This document shows positions 45,912 to 53,145 of a stretch of DNA of 64,000 bases, piece after piece (the first letter of the stretch is position 1; every line of letters starts with the position of its first letter). The stretch is from Chloroflexota bacterium (lineage in GTDB: Bacteria > Chloroflexota > Anaerolineae > Promineifilales > Promineifilaceae). The position numbers and the translations under genes were made by a program. The DNA lies in NCBI GenBank assembly GCA_013112725.1, contig JABFFZ010000009.1:36759-100758 (forward strand). Reading direction: 5' to 3'. The notes beneath the pieces are model-generated. The model worked only from the letters and a program-made list of their open reading frames with translations, was not told where the DNA came from and did not search any database.

Positions 45912-46286
45912 CTACTTGACGTTGATCAAGATCACACCGACGAGCGCCAGCAAGACGCCGGTCAGTTGCAGTTTGCTCAGGGATTCCTGAAAGAGGAAGA
46001 TGCCCGCGCCCAGGATGACCAGGGTGTAGAGGATGGTCTGGATGTTGCCAATGACGCTTAGCTCTTTACCACTCCTGAACAGGTGGGTGAAGAAGATGAT
46101 TTGAAAGAGGTAGAGCAAGACCGCGCCGGCCATCCAGGGACTTTTCAGGGTCAGAAGCCAACTGCCGTCGGCGGCCGCTTTTTTCAGGCAAACATCGGCG
46201 ATGGCAACGGCCATGACCGCCGCCACGATGAACAACAGGTGCAACAGTTTGGGCATCAGGTTTTGTAATTCGGGTAAGGTGGTCAT
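45912..46286 (-). CDS. Small DMT/EamA-type membrane transporter
   Basis: The 124-aa protein has four hydrophobic helices and the half-size EamA or SMR-like layout, ending LQLTGVLLALVGVILINVK, the typical last helix of this superfamily. Proteins of this size work as dimers and export small cations, amines or undecaprenyl-linked sugars. Next to a diamine-forming decarboxylase, export of a polyamine is a reasonable but unproven idea. An arrangement of AGAGATTGG words lies just upstream (46303-46353). Confidence 0.7.
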   Translation of the reverse strand: MTTLPELQNLMPKLLHLLFIVAAVMAVAIADVCLKKAAADGSWLLTLKSPWMAGAVLLYLFQIIFFTHLFRSGKELSVIGNIQTILYTLVILGAGIFLFQESLSKLQLTGVLLALVGVILINVK

Positions 46287-46302
46287 GGTCTTTATCCTTA
46301 TT

Positions 46303-46353
46303 GGCTTGATAGGAGATTAGGAGATTGGACAATCTCTCCATCTCCCAATCTCT
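46303..46353. repeat. AGGAGATT word array with inverted arm
   Basis: AGGAGATT, AGGAGATT and GGACAATC are followed by CTCCATCTCCCAATCTCTC. It separates the lipoprotein and transporter genes on the same strand. Confidence 0.65.
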
Positions 46354-46358
46354 CTTCA

Positions 46359-46781
46359 TTACGGCCGTTCCACCGCATATGCATCCAGGTAGCAGCTAAA
46401 GTCGGACGGCCGTCGCACGGGGCCGGTGATTTTGACCTGCGTGTTGCGGTCGCCGGGTGTGCCATCTTTCAGGACAAAGTGGAGATCGTCGGCAGTGTAT
46501 TGGTTGGGCGGTAGCTGCATTTTGCCGCTGTCTGGGGAGTCTGTGGCCACCAATTCGGCCAGGACGCTGCCGGTGTCGTCGTAGAAGTTGATTTTGCACT
46601 GACCCGCTTCGCAGATGAGAGCGCCGGGCAGGGCCAGATAGCCGGTAGCGGTAATGTTTGTGCCGGACTCTTGCTGGCAGATTTCGGCAACGGTGACGGA
46701 GATGGGCGGCTCGTCATTACTACAGGCGGCAAGTACGGCCGTGATTGCCAATAAAATGAGGGCGAATAGATGTTTTTTCAT
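46359..46781 (-). CDS. Small lipoprotein with OB-like fold
   Basis: The 140-aa protein has a lipoprotein signal (lipobox LAAC, Cys about residue 20). A beta-rich domain follows (TNITATGYLALPG, CKINFYDDTG, VKITGPVRRP), reminiscent of OB-fold tRNA_anti-like lipoproteins. It contains several Cys residues that could form disulfides. GGAG lies nine bases before ATG 46781; the frame reads five codons further to TTG 46796. Function is unknown. It is the first gene before the transporter and decarboxylase. Confidence 0.65.
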   Translation of the reverse strand: MKKHLFALILLAITAVLAACSNDEPPISVTVAEICQQESGTNITATGYLALPGALICEAGQCKINFYDDTGSVLAELVATDSPDSGKMQLPPNQYTADDLHFVLKDGTPGDRNTQVKITGPVRRPSDFSCYLDAYAVERP

Positions 46782-46814
46782 GGTATGGTTCTCCAAATAA
46801 AGTTTACTAACGGG

Positions 46815-49193
46815 TTAGGGGCGAATCACGATGGGTAAATATACAGACCAACTATCCCCATCGTCGTTGAGGATGGTAGCCATCGCCGTGGAGCCGTAGA
46901 TGGAGATCGGGTTGGCGTTGATCAGGTAGAGGCTGAAAACTTCATCCTCTTCCTCTTCCAGATCGCTGTAAATGGTGACGCTGGCAGTTTTTTCCGTCTC
47001 GCCGGGGTTGAAGGTGAGTGTGCCAGAGATGGGCGCAAAATCTACGCCGGGGGTGGCAAAGTTGCCGCCAGTACCGCTCTGGGTGTAGTAGTCTATGGTG
47101 ACGGGGAAGGCGGTGGGCAGTTCCAGGGTGACAGTGAAGACGGCCATCGCCTCCCCCGCATCTCCCTCCAGCACCGGCGGGCCATTGAACACGGATACTC
47201 TGGAAATATCGTCGTCTTCTATCACCCCGGCTGCTTCGTCATCTACCAGATTGGCATTAACCGGATTGCTCAGTTGTACGGTAAATGTTTCGCTCTCTCC
47301 TTCATCAATCTGGTCGCCGTGAATGGTGATGGCGATGGGCTGGCTGGTTTCGCCGGGGGCAAAGGTGAGGGCGCCGCTGGCGGCAGTGTAGTCGCCGTTG
47401 GCCACGGCCGTGCCGTTCACCGTATCGAAATCTACGGTGACGGGATTGTTGTCAGCCGGAGAGAGGGAGACGGTGAAGGTGGCGGTGGTTGTGCCGCTGT
47501 TGCCTTCGGTGATGGTGACATCGGCGATGGTGAGCGAGGGCAGGCCGTCGTCGTCAATGATGGTGGCCGTGCCCTGGCCGTCCAGAACGTCCGCATTGGT
47601 GGGGTTGCTCAGGTGGACGGTGAAGGTTTCGTCCGGTTCATCGGCGGTGTCGCCGTTGACCAGGATGGCGATGGTTTGCGTTGCCTGTCCGGGGGCAAAG
47701 GTGAGCGTGTCGTTGTCGGGCACGTAATCAGAAGTGCCTACGGCCGTGCCGTCTACCGTTTCATAATCCACCGTTACCTGCTGGGTGCTGGTGGGGCTGA
47801 GGGCAACGGTGAAGACGGCCGTGACCGTACCGCTATCTCCTTCCAATACGGCCACATCGCTGATAGTGAGCTGGTTGCGGGCTTCAAATGCGCCCCGGTC
47901 GCACACGGCCGTGCCGTCGCCATCACCATCAAACGGGCGTGGGATGCCGCGTTGGTCGGTGGTGGGGCAGGGGGCGTTGTCGCCACTATCAATGGCCGCA
48001 CTGCCGGGCAGGAGGGCATGGGTTTCTGTTGGCCCGCCGTAATCGCCCAGGGGAGCCAGGGAAGCGGGTGTGTTTTGTAAATCGCCGGTCGAAGTAAAGC
48101 TGCAATAGCTGTCGTCGGACAGATTGTGACCCAGCGATGTCCAACTGCCGGTGTTGACGCAGTTGCGGCTGGGGTGGTCGGCGATGATCGTGTTTTGGAA
48201 GCTGATGACGGCGCTATCCAGATTGGCAACGCCGTAGCGCGTGCCGCTGCCGGTGGTGGGGTTGTGGGCGATGGTGCTGTTGAGGACGGCCGTTTGCGCC
48301 AGGCTGCTGATGTTGGCCAGACCGGCATAGTTGGGGGCGGTGTTGCCGCTGATGGTGCTGTTGGTGATGGTGAGCGCCCCCCAATTGTTGAGGACGCCGC
48401 CGCCATAGCCATCGCTCTGGTTGCCGGAGACGGTAACGCGGTCCAGAGTCATGCTGCCGTTGAACATGGTCAACCCGCCGCCAAAAGCAGGGGCGAAGTT
48501 GTCTTGGATGGTGGAGTTGCTGAGAACGGCCGTGCCCAAACTGTAAATGCCGCCGCCCTGGTTGCCTTCGTTGTGGGCGATGAGGCTGTGGGTGACGGTG
48601 ACGGCCGTGTTCGTCCAGCCATAAATGCCGCCGCCGACGCTGTCAGCCGTGTTGCCACTGATTTCGCTGTCCTGGACGGTCAGGTCGCTGGCGTTGAAGA
48701 TGGCCGCGCCACCGCCGTTGACGGCCGTATTGCTCAGCACCCGCGTATTTTGCAGGGTCAGCGTGCCGAAGTTGTAGATGCCGCCGCCGTTCTGGTTGGT
48801 GGTACGGCCGTTTTGGATGGTCAGATCAACCAGGGTGAGGTTATTGCTGGATGCGGTCAGGACGCGGTGGGAATTGCCACCATCCAGGAAGGTGTTCTCT
48901 GTGCCCGCGCCGATGAGGGTCAGTTCCAGGGAGATATCCAGAGTTTCATCGTACACCCCGGCGGCAATCTGGATGGTATCGCCATGGGCAGCGCGGGAGA
49001 CGGCTTCAGCAATGGTAAGGCAGGCGGTGGCAGGGGTCAGGCAGTCATTGCCATTGTTACCGGTGGCGGCGTTGACATACCAGGTGGTGAGAAGAGGGGC
49101 GGCATGGGTGGTACGGCCGTGACCCCATGTGAATATACCCATCCCGGACAAAAGAATGGTAATAATTAAGGTGATAGCCAAAAAATGTTTCAT
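46815..49193 (-). CDS. Secreted beta-helix plus triple Calx-beta protein with YLP tail
   Basis: The 792-aa protein starts at ATG 49193 after a strong AGGAGG. It has a signal peptide, a right-handed beta-helix (about 40-420) built of GGGIYN/GGGL-type coils, then three Calx-beta domains (about 430-770). The Calx-beta marks are DYVPDNDTLTFAPGQATQ and DEPDETFTVHLSNPTNADV. It ends WSVYLPIVIRP. Beta-helix plus Calx-beta proteins are surface adhesins or polysaccharide-binding proteins; the Asp/Glu loops may bind Ca2+. It follows the GNAT gene and is probably transcribed from the TGTCCTG promoter at 50046-50099. Confidence 0.85.
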   Translation of the reverse strand: MKHFLAITLIITILLSGMGIFTWGHGRTTHAAPLLTTWYVNAATGNNGNDCLTPATACLTIAEAVSRAAHGDTIQIAAGVYDETLDISLELTLIGAGTENTFLDGGNSHRVLTASSNNLTLVDLTIQNGRTTNQNGGGIYNFGTLTLQNTRVLSNTAVNGGGAAIFNASDLTVQDSEISGNTADSVGGGIYGWTNTAVTVTHSLIAHNEGNQGGGIYSLGTAVLSNSTIQDNFAPAFGGGLTMFNGSMTLDRVTVSGNQSDGYGGGVLNNWGALTITNSTISGNTAPNYAGLANISSLAQTAVLNSTIAHNPTTGSGTRYGVANLDSAVISFQNTIIADHPSRNCVNTGSWTSLGHNLSDDSYCSFTSTGDLQNTPASLAPLGDYGGPTETHALLPGSAAIDSGDNAPCPTTDQRGIPRPFDGDGDGTAVCDRGAFEARNQLTISDVAVLEGDSGTVTAVFTVALSPTSTQQVTVDYETVDGTAVGTSDYVPDNDTLTFAPGQATQTIAILVNGDTADEPDETFTVHLSNPTNADVLDGQGTATIIDDDGLPSLTIADVTITEGNSGTTTATFTVSLSPADNNPVTVDFDTVNGTAVANGDYTAASGALTFAPGETSQPIAITIHGDQIDEGESETFTVQLSNPVNANLVDDEAAGVIEDDDISRVSVFNGPPVLEGDAGEAMAVFTVTLELPTAFPVTIDYYTQSGTGGNFATPGVDFAPISGTLTFNPGETEKTASVTIYSDLEEEEDEVFSLYLINANPISIYGSTAMATILNDDGDSWSVYLPIVIRP

Positions 49194-49219
49194 CGTTTCC
49201 TCCTGAAGTAGCCTGGTAG

Positions 49220-49267
49220 AGACATCCGATTTCGGCAACTAACGGTTGCTTAAGAAATCGGATGTCT
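49220..49267. repeat. ACATCCGATTT hairpin
   Basis: AGACATCCGATTT (49220-49232) pairs with AAATCGGATGTCT (49255-49267). It lies between the GNAT stop and the beta-helix gene start. Its loop contains AACTAACGGTT, itself partly symmetrical. Confidence 0.85.
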
Positions 49268-49275
49268 GGCGTGTT

Positions 49276-49983
49276 CTAATCGCCATAAAAGTCATAAGGT
49301 GTGGGCATGATCGGTGCATCCAGCCAGAAGCGGCGTTGTAAACCGGCGGCTTGCAGGGCGTGTACGGCCGTGACATCCGCCGGATGGACACGGAAGAGGC
49401 AGTCGTCCAATTCCCACTCTTGTGTCAGCCATTGATGCAGGGCCTGGAGTATCTGGTCGGAAAAGGGCTGTTCCCGGTAAGAGCGGCAAAACCAGAAGAG
49501 GATCATGGCGCTGTTTTCGCCCAGACCGGTGAGCAGGTGGTCGGGCGCCTGGTAACGGATGAGGAACGGCCGTAGCAGGGTCAGGTGAACGCAGCCGAGA
49601 CATTTGTCCTGGGCGGTGGTGAGTACGGCAAAAGAGAATTGTTTGTGGCTGCAGTGTTCCTGTTCGGCCCGTTCCACCCGTTCCATGTGGTCACGCCAGG
49701 TGTAGGGTTGGTCGGTGACATGACGGCCGTTGTGGTGCATGGGCGCGTCTGGGTTGGTGAGGTACGCTTCATAGGTCAGGGCGGCATTCCCCATTTGTAA
49801 TGGTTGCAGTAGCCAGTCGTGTCCCTTGAGGGTGGAGGGGACGGGCTGCTGAAAATGGAAGCGGGTGCTGCCCACGCCCGTGCCCGGTGAGGGTGGCTGA
49901 TAAAACCCGGAATCTGGCCTTGCCTGACGTTGTTGTAGCTGCGTTAACATCGGATTATGTGCGCCTAAATACGGTAACTTCAT
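49276..49983 (-). CDS. GNAT-family N-acetyltransferase-like protein
   Basis: The 235-aa protein has a GNAT-like core: YTWRDHMERVERAEQEH, FSFAVLTTAQDKCLGCVHL (strand before the acetyl-CoA loop), and late DCLFRVHPADVTAVHALQAAGLQRRFWL, the usual RimJ-type end. The acetyl-CoA loop is not the classic RGxG, so activity is uncertain. The N-terminal 50 residues are Pro/Gln rich. Its promoter is the TGTCCTG repeat at 50046-50099, so it belongs to the same regulon as the beta-helix proteins and could modify one of them or a wall sugar. Confidence 0.6.
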   Translation of the reverse strand: MKLPYLGAHNPMLTQLQQRQARPDSGFYQPPSPGTGVGSTRFHFQQPVPSTLKGHDWLLQPLQMGNAALTYEAYLTNPDAPMHHNGRHVTDQPYTWRDHMERVERAEQEHCSHKQFSFAVLTTAQDKCLGCVHLTLLRPFLIRYQAPDHLLTGLGENSAMILFWFCRSYREQPFSDQILQALHQWLTQEWELDDCLFRVHPADVTAVHALQAAGLQRRFWLDAPIMPTPYDFYGD

Positions 49984-50011
49984 CTTCGGCCTCTTTTCTC
50001 GTTCCTGTCCC

Positions 50012-50046
50012 AGACCCTAAGGGTTTTCTGAAACCCTTAGGGTCTA
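50012..50046. repeat. AGACCCTAAGGGTTT hairpin in a leader
   Basis: AGACCCTAAGGGTTT pairs perfectly with AAACCCTTAGGGTCT around TCTG. It begins at the predicted transcription start of the GNAT unit, immediately after the -10 box at 50046-50051, so the mRNA would start with this hairpin. Confidence 0.85.
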
Positions 50047-50099
50047 CTATAGAAGAGGCTGATATTCGTTTTGTCCTGGTAATGAGGGGATTTGTCCTG
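50046..50099 (-). promoter_or_regulatory. Promoter with TGTCCTG direct repeat, site C
   Basis: TGTCCTG occurs at 50072-50078 and 50093-50099, exactly 21 bp apart. In the minus direction the proximal copy is followed after 20 bp by TATAGT (-10, complement of 50046-50051). The proximal copy would cover the -35 region, as for a class II activator. It faces the GNAT gene and the 792-aa beta-helix gene. Confidence 0.7.
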
Positions 50100-50104
50100 T
50101 TTTG

Positions 50105-50139
50105 GAAAAAAAGCCGGATGCAGGCGCATCCGGCTTTTT
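50105..50139. terminator. Rho-independent terminator
   Basis: AAAAAAAGCCGGATGC and GCATCCGGCTTTTT pair around AGGC with outer A and T runs. It ends the 825-aa beta-helix gene, whose stop is at 50157. Confidence 0.9.
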
Positions 50140-50156
50140 CGCGGGGGATGAACGGC

Positions 50157-52634
50157 CTAACGCACAATCACGGGCAGGTAAATGTTCAGTTCACCCGCTT
50201 CCACTTCTACATCCACGGATGCCGAGACCGGGCCGGAACTGTTCACGGCCGTGACCGTGACCATTTTTGTGCCCGGCGTGGTGTAGGTGTGTTCAATCGG
50301 GTTGCCACTTTGCAGCGGTGAACCATCGCCAAAGTCCCAGGTGTAGGTGATGCCGCTGCCGCCGGTCACCAGGGCGGTAAAGGTAGTGGGGATGTGGGTG
50401 GTTGTAGTCGGGTTGGGGAAGTAGTTGATGGACAGGCCGGTAATGAGGTCGGCTTCGTCGTAGCCTATGTCATAGCCTGCACCGGACGGCCGTGCCTGAT
50501 TGTCAAAGTCCACCGTTACCCCGGCATCCGTGCCTATATCCAATGCGGCCGATGCCGCGCTCAGGTGGTAATCTGTTGGGGAGACAAAGTGGGGATCGCC
50601 CAGTACGTTATGCGTACCGCCAGAAAACGCGCCCTGAATGTCCGTGCCGTTTTGGTAAAAGAGGTTGTAATCCTGCTGAACTGTACCATTGACGTTCAGG
50701 ATACCGATGTGGTGCTGCGTCAGAATGGAATTGATGATCGTCAACGGCCCGTTATGGCGGCGAATACCGGCCACGGTGTTGCCCGGCAGGCCGACAAGGG
50801 TGCTATGAATGAGGGAGACCGGGCCGGGGGCATACAGACCCAACGCGGAGGCATCGGTCACGGCCGTGTTCGCCGCAAACAAGGAGTTGACAATCTGACC
50901 TTCACCCAGGGCATGGTAGAGCGCGCCGCCAACATCGGCGCTGTTGTTCAAGAAGGCCGTAGCGTCAATGGTTAAGGGGAAGTCCAGCGCCCCAAGAGGC
51001 GAACCCGTGCCTATGCCACCACCGGCGCTTTGGGCGCTGTTGCCGGTAAAGAGCGAGTCTGCGATCATCACCGAACCATTTCCTTCGATATTGGGCGCGG
51101 CTGCCAGGCCACCACCGTTCAAATCGCTGGTGTTGTTCTCAAACAGGCTGTTTGTAACGGTTATATACCCCTGTCCCATTAACCCACCGCCATACTCGCT
51201 GGCGTAGTTCTGGCGCAGGGTCGAATCGGTCAGGATCAGATCACCGGAAACAAATAGGCCGCCGCCATACTGGCTCTCATTTCCGGCAAACAATCCCCCG
51301 GAAATCCACGCCTGCGGTTCGGTAATTCCGCTTGCCATCTGGCCGGTGGCATTGACCGTAACGGCGAGAACCACAAACAAGCCACCGCCAGCCGTACCGG
51401 CGGTGTTGCTCAAAAATGTACTGTTTGTCAGAGAGGCGGAAGAAGCAAAGACACCGCCGCCTTCGGATACGGCCGTGTTGTGGCTAACCATTACCTCAGA
51501 GAGCGTGGCGACGTAACGCGCATAAACGCCGCCACCGGATGCCGCTGAATTACCCACAAATGATCCCTGAACAGCGTTGACGTTAAATGAGGCACTCACC
51601 CCGCCGCCATCATCAGAAGCCGTGTTGCTCAGAAACGTGGTGGCCGTTAACACAACCGATTGGGCATACACACCCCCGCCATCTCCATCGGTGGCTGCGT
51701 TTTCGCGGAAAGTGCTATTTTCTATTGCCAGATAACAACAGGAGTACAGGCCACCTCCATCCTGGCTGTCGTTGTTTTCAAACCAGGCCTGGCTGATCCA
51801 GGCGTCAGAGCCAGACAGCCCACCGCCGATAAAATCGGCCGTGTTGTGCAAAAATGTGGTACCGGTCAGGAATAAAGTGTTACTGGCCATGAGGCCGCCC
51901 CCTTCACCACCACTGGTGTTTTGTTCAAATAAACCACCGGTAACCAACACGTCATATCCCCACGCACCCCCGCCATCTAGTACGGCTGTGTTACTAAAAA
52001 ATCCGCTGTTTTCCAGTTCCAACCAGCCATCGGCATACAGGCCGCCGCCGCTGCGCAGCGAACTGTTATGGGCAAAATAGCTCTCCACAACACGCAGGTC
52101 GCCTTCAGAATAGACGCCGCCGCCATAATCTTCAGCCTGGTTATGGAGCAACTGCACCCGGATGAGCGTGAGGGGCGCTAAACTGCGAATGCCCGCGCCC
52201 ACGCCCGTGGTGGCCCCATTTTGAATGGTCAGGTCGGTAATGGTCACCGGTTCGTTCACGTTGATGTTGAACCCGCGCATCGTGTGGTTGGCGTCCAGAA
52301 TCAGGCGGTCTGCGCCTGGCCCGGAAATCGTGACCGAGCCGGTAATCTGTGGCAAAGCGTTGAGGGGCTGGATGGTGCAAGGGGTAGCGGGCGCGCAGCC
52401 GGGAATGTCAAAGACAATGGTGTCCGCGCCGGGGTTGAGGTTGGCCTCCTGGATGGCCCGCCGCAGCGAGCCATCGCCGCTGCTGTTAGTGTTGGTGACG
52501 GTATAGGTGGCCGATGGTGCATACGCCTGCGCCGATTGGAAACCGCCAATACCGACTAAAAAGGCCGTGACGAGGGCGAAGGCCAGGCCACAGGCAAGGG
52601 TAAGATAACCGAGACGGGGATTTATGGTTTTCAT
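50157..52634 (-). CDS. Secreted beta-helix protein with PKD domain and YLP tail
   Basis: The 825-aa protein has a signal peptide and then a long parallel beta-helix (about 35-700). The helix is made of coils with GGGLY/GGGVYA and NNTSD/SNTAVD motifs, where N-ladders are typical of Pmp-like or polysaccharide-binding helices. A PKD domain follows (about 735-810), TYTWDFGDGSPLQSGNPIEH, then LNIYLPVIVR. PKD domains mediate protein or sugar contacts outside the cell. ATG 52634 is used because TTG 52637 precedes it with AAGGA 11 bases upstream. It is preceded by a 63-aa gene and a hairpin, and the unit has the TGTCCTG promoter at 53035-53088. Confidence 0.85.
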   Translation of the reverse strand: MKTINPRLGYLTLACGLAFALVTAFLVGIGGFQSAQAYAPSATYTVTNTNSSGDGSLRRAIQEANLNPGADTIVFDIPGCAPATPCTIQPLNALPQITGSVTISGPGADRLILDANHTMRGFNINVNEPVTITDLTIQNGATTGVGAGIRSLAPLTLIRVQLLHNQAEDYGGGVYSEGDLRVVESYFAHNSSLRSGGGLYADGWLELENSGFFSNTAVLDGGGAWGYDVLVTGGLFEQNTSGGEGGGLMASNTLFLTGTTFLHNTADFIGGGLSGSDAWISQAWFENNDSQDGGGLYSCCYLAIENSTFRENAATDGDGGGVYAQSVVLTATTFLSNTASDDGGGVSASFNVNAVQGSFVGNSAASGGGVYARYVATLSEVMVSHNTAVSEGGGVFASSASLTNSTFLSNTAGTAGGGLFVVLAVTVNATGQMASGITEPQAWISGGLFAGNESQYGGGLFVSGDLILTDSTLRQNYASEYGGGLMGQGYITVTNSLFENNTSDLNGGGLAAAPNIEGNGSVMIADSLFTGNSAQSAGGGIGTGSPLGALDFPLTIDATAFLNNSADVGGALYHALGEGQIVNSLFAANTAVTDASALGLYAPGPVSLIHSTLVGLPGNTVAGIRRHNGPLTIINSILTQHHIGILNVNGTVQQDYNLFYQNGTDIQGAFSGGTHNVLGDPHFVSPTDYHLSAASAALDIGTDAGVTVDFDNQARPSGAGYDIGYDEADLITGLSINYFPNPTTTTHIPTTFTALVTGGSGITYTWDFGDGSPLQSGNPIEHTYTTPGTKMVTVTAVNSSGPVSASVDVEVEAGELNIYLPVIVR

Positions 52635-52661
52635 CAATTGATAGTTCCTTAGTAGCTATAC

Positions 52662-52723
52662 AGACCTGACAGGTTTTACCAGGGGGCAAGCATATCAATT
52701 GCTCTAAAAAACCTGTCAGGTCT
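52662..52723. repeat. AGACCTGACAGGTTT hairpin, long-loop copy
   Basis: CAGACCTGACAGGTTT near 52661-52676 pairs with AAACCTGTCAGGTCT near 52709-52723. It lies between the 63-aa gene and the 825-aa gene in a likely two-gene transcript. Confidence 0.85.
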
Positions 52724-52755
52724 TGAGGGGCTGAATAGTTACATTCCTTATTTGG

Positions 52756-52947
52756 TCAGGCTGTTTTGGTAAAGAGGTGAAGCAGCAAGAGCCACCAGTG
52801 TGGCCGACGGCCGTGCCGCCGTGCGCTTTCTCGCTCATCATCCTTTTGCCAGTCGGCTTCCGTGCGGCGGGCGGGGGTGGGGTTGATGCTGAGGCCGTGC
52901 ATCAGGGCCAGATGGTTGGCGTTGAAGAGGGTGTTTCTATTTTTCAT
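52756..52947 (-). CDS. 63-aa small protein of the TGTCCTG regulon
   Basis: I do not recognise this protein. It starts at ATG 52947 with AGGAG eight to nine bases upstream, a better ribosome-binding site than most genes here. It begins MKNRNTLFNANHLALMHGL, has a basic Arg/His-rich centre and a hydrophobic Trp/Leu-rich C-terminus (WWLLLLHLFTK) that could be a membrane tail. It is preceded by an inverted repeat GTAGGCGATTTATCGCC at about 52977-53020 and by the direct-repeat promoter. A small regulator or membrane-associated peptide is possible. Confidence 0.55.
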   Translation of the reverse strand: MKNRNTLFNANHLALMHGLSINPTPARRTEADWQKDDERESARRHGRRPHWWLLLLHLFTKTA

Positions 52948-52976
52948 GGGTCGTTCTCCTGATTCTTTGTTTGTAG

Positions 52977-53020
52977 TAGGCGATTTATCGCCTTCTGACG
53001 GCGATAAATCGCCTACTACC
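52977..53020. repeat. GTAGGCGATTTATCGCC inverted repeat in the leader
   Basis: GTAGGCGATTTATCGCC pairs with GGCGATAAATCGCCTAC around TTCTGAC. Each arm is itself partly palindromic (GGCGATTTATCGCC). It would lie in the 5' leader of the 63-aa transcript, between the -10 box and the start codon. Confidence 0.85.
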
Positions 53021-53034
53021 AACTTATGTGGGGC

Positions 53035-53088
53035 AGGATAAGGCACGGCCGTTGCCAATCTGTCCTGTTATTGGCCGGTTTTGTCCTG
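53035..53088 (-). promoter_or_regulatory. Promoter with TGTCCTG direct repeat, site A
   Basis: TGTCCTG occurs at 53061-53067 and 53082-53088, 21 bp apart. On the minus strand the proximal copy is followed after 20 bp by TATCCT (-10, complement of 53035-53040). It faces the 63-aa gene and the 825-aa beta-helix gene. Confidence 0.68.
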
Positions 53089-53101
53089 ATAAAGAGCGCG
53101 A

Positions 53102-53133
53102 TGCGTGAGCCGTGAAGTGTCACGGCTCACGCA
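53102..53133. repeat. Heptamer-type hairpin after the 556-aa gene
   Basis: TGCGTGAGCCGTGA (53102-53115) pairs with TCACGGCTCACGCA (53120-53133). It is 13 bp downstream of the beta-helix gene stop and may serve as its terminator. Confidence 0.8.
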
Positions 53134-53145
53134 TCACGTCAGTTC

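Noticed and set aside
48126..49169. Plus-strand open frame of 347 codons
   Set aside because: It is antisense to the beta-helix gene and reflects the repetitive GGC/GCC codons of that gene. The product is low-complexity Val/Gly/Ala/Asp.
46469..49610. Single TGTCCTG/CAGGACA matches near 46470 and 49604
   Set aside because: Each is a single heptamer inside a coding region with no partner at 21 bp and no -10 box at the right distance.
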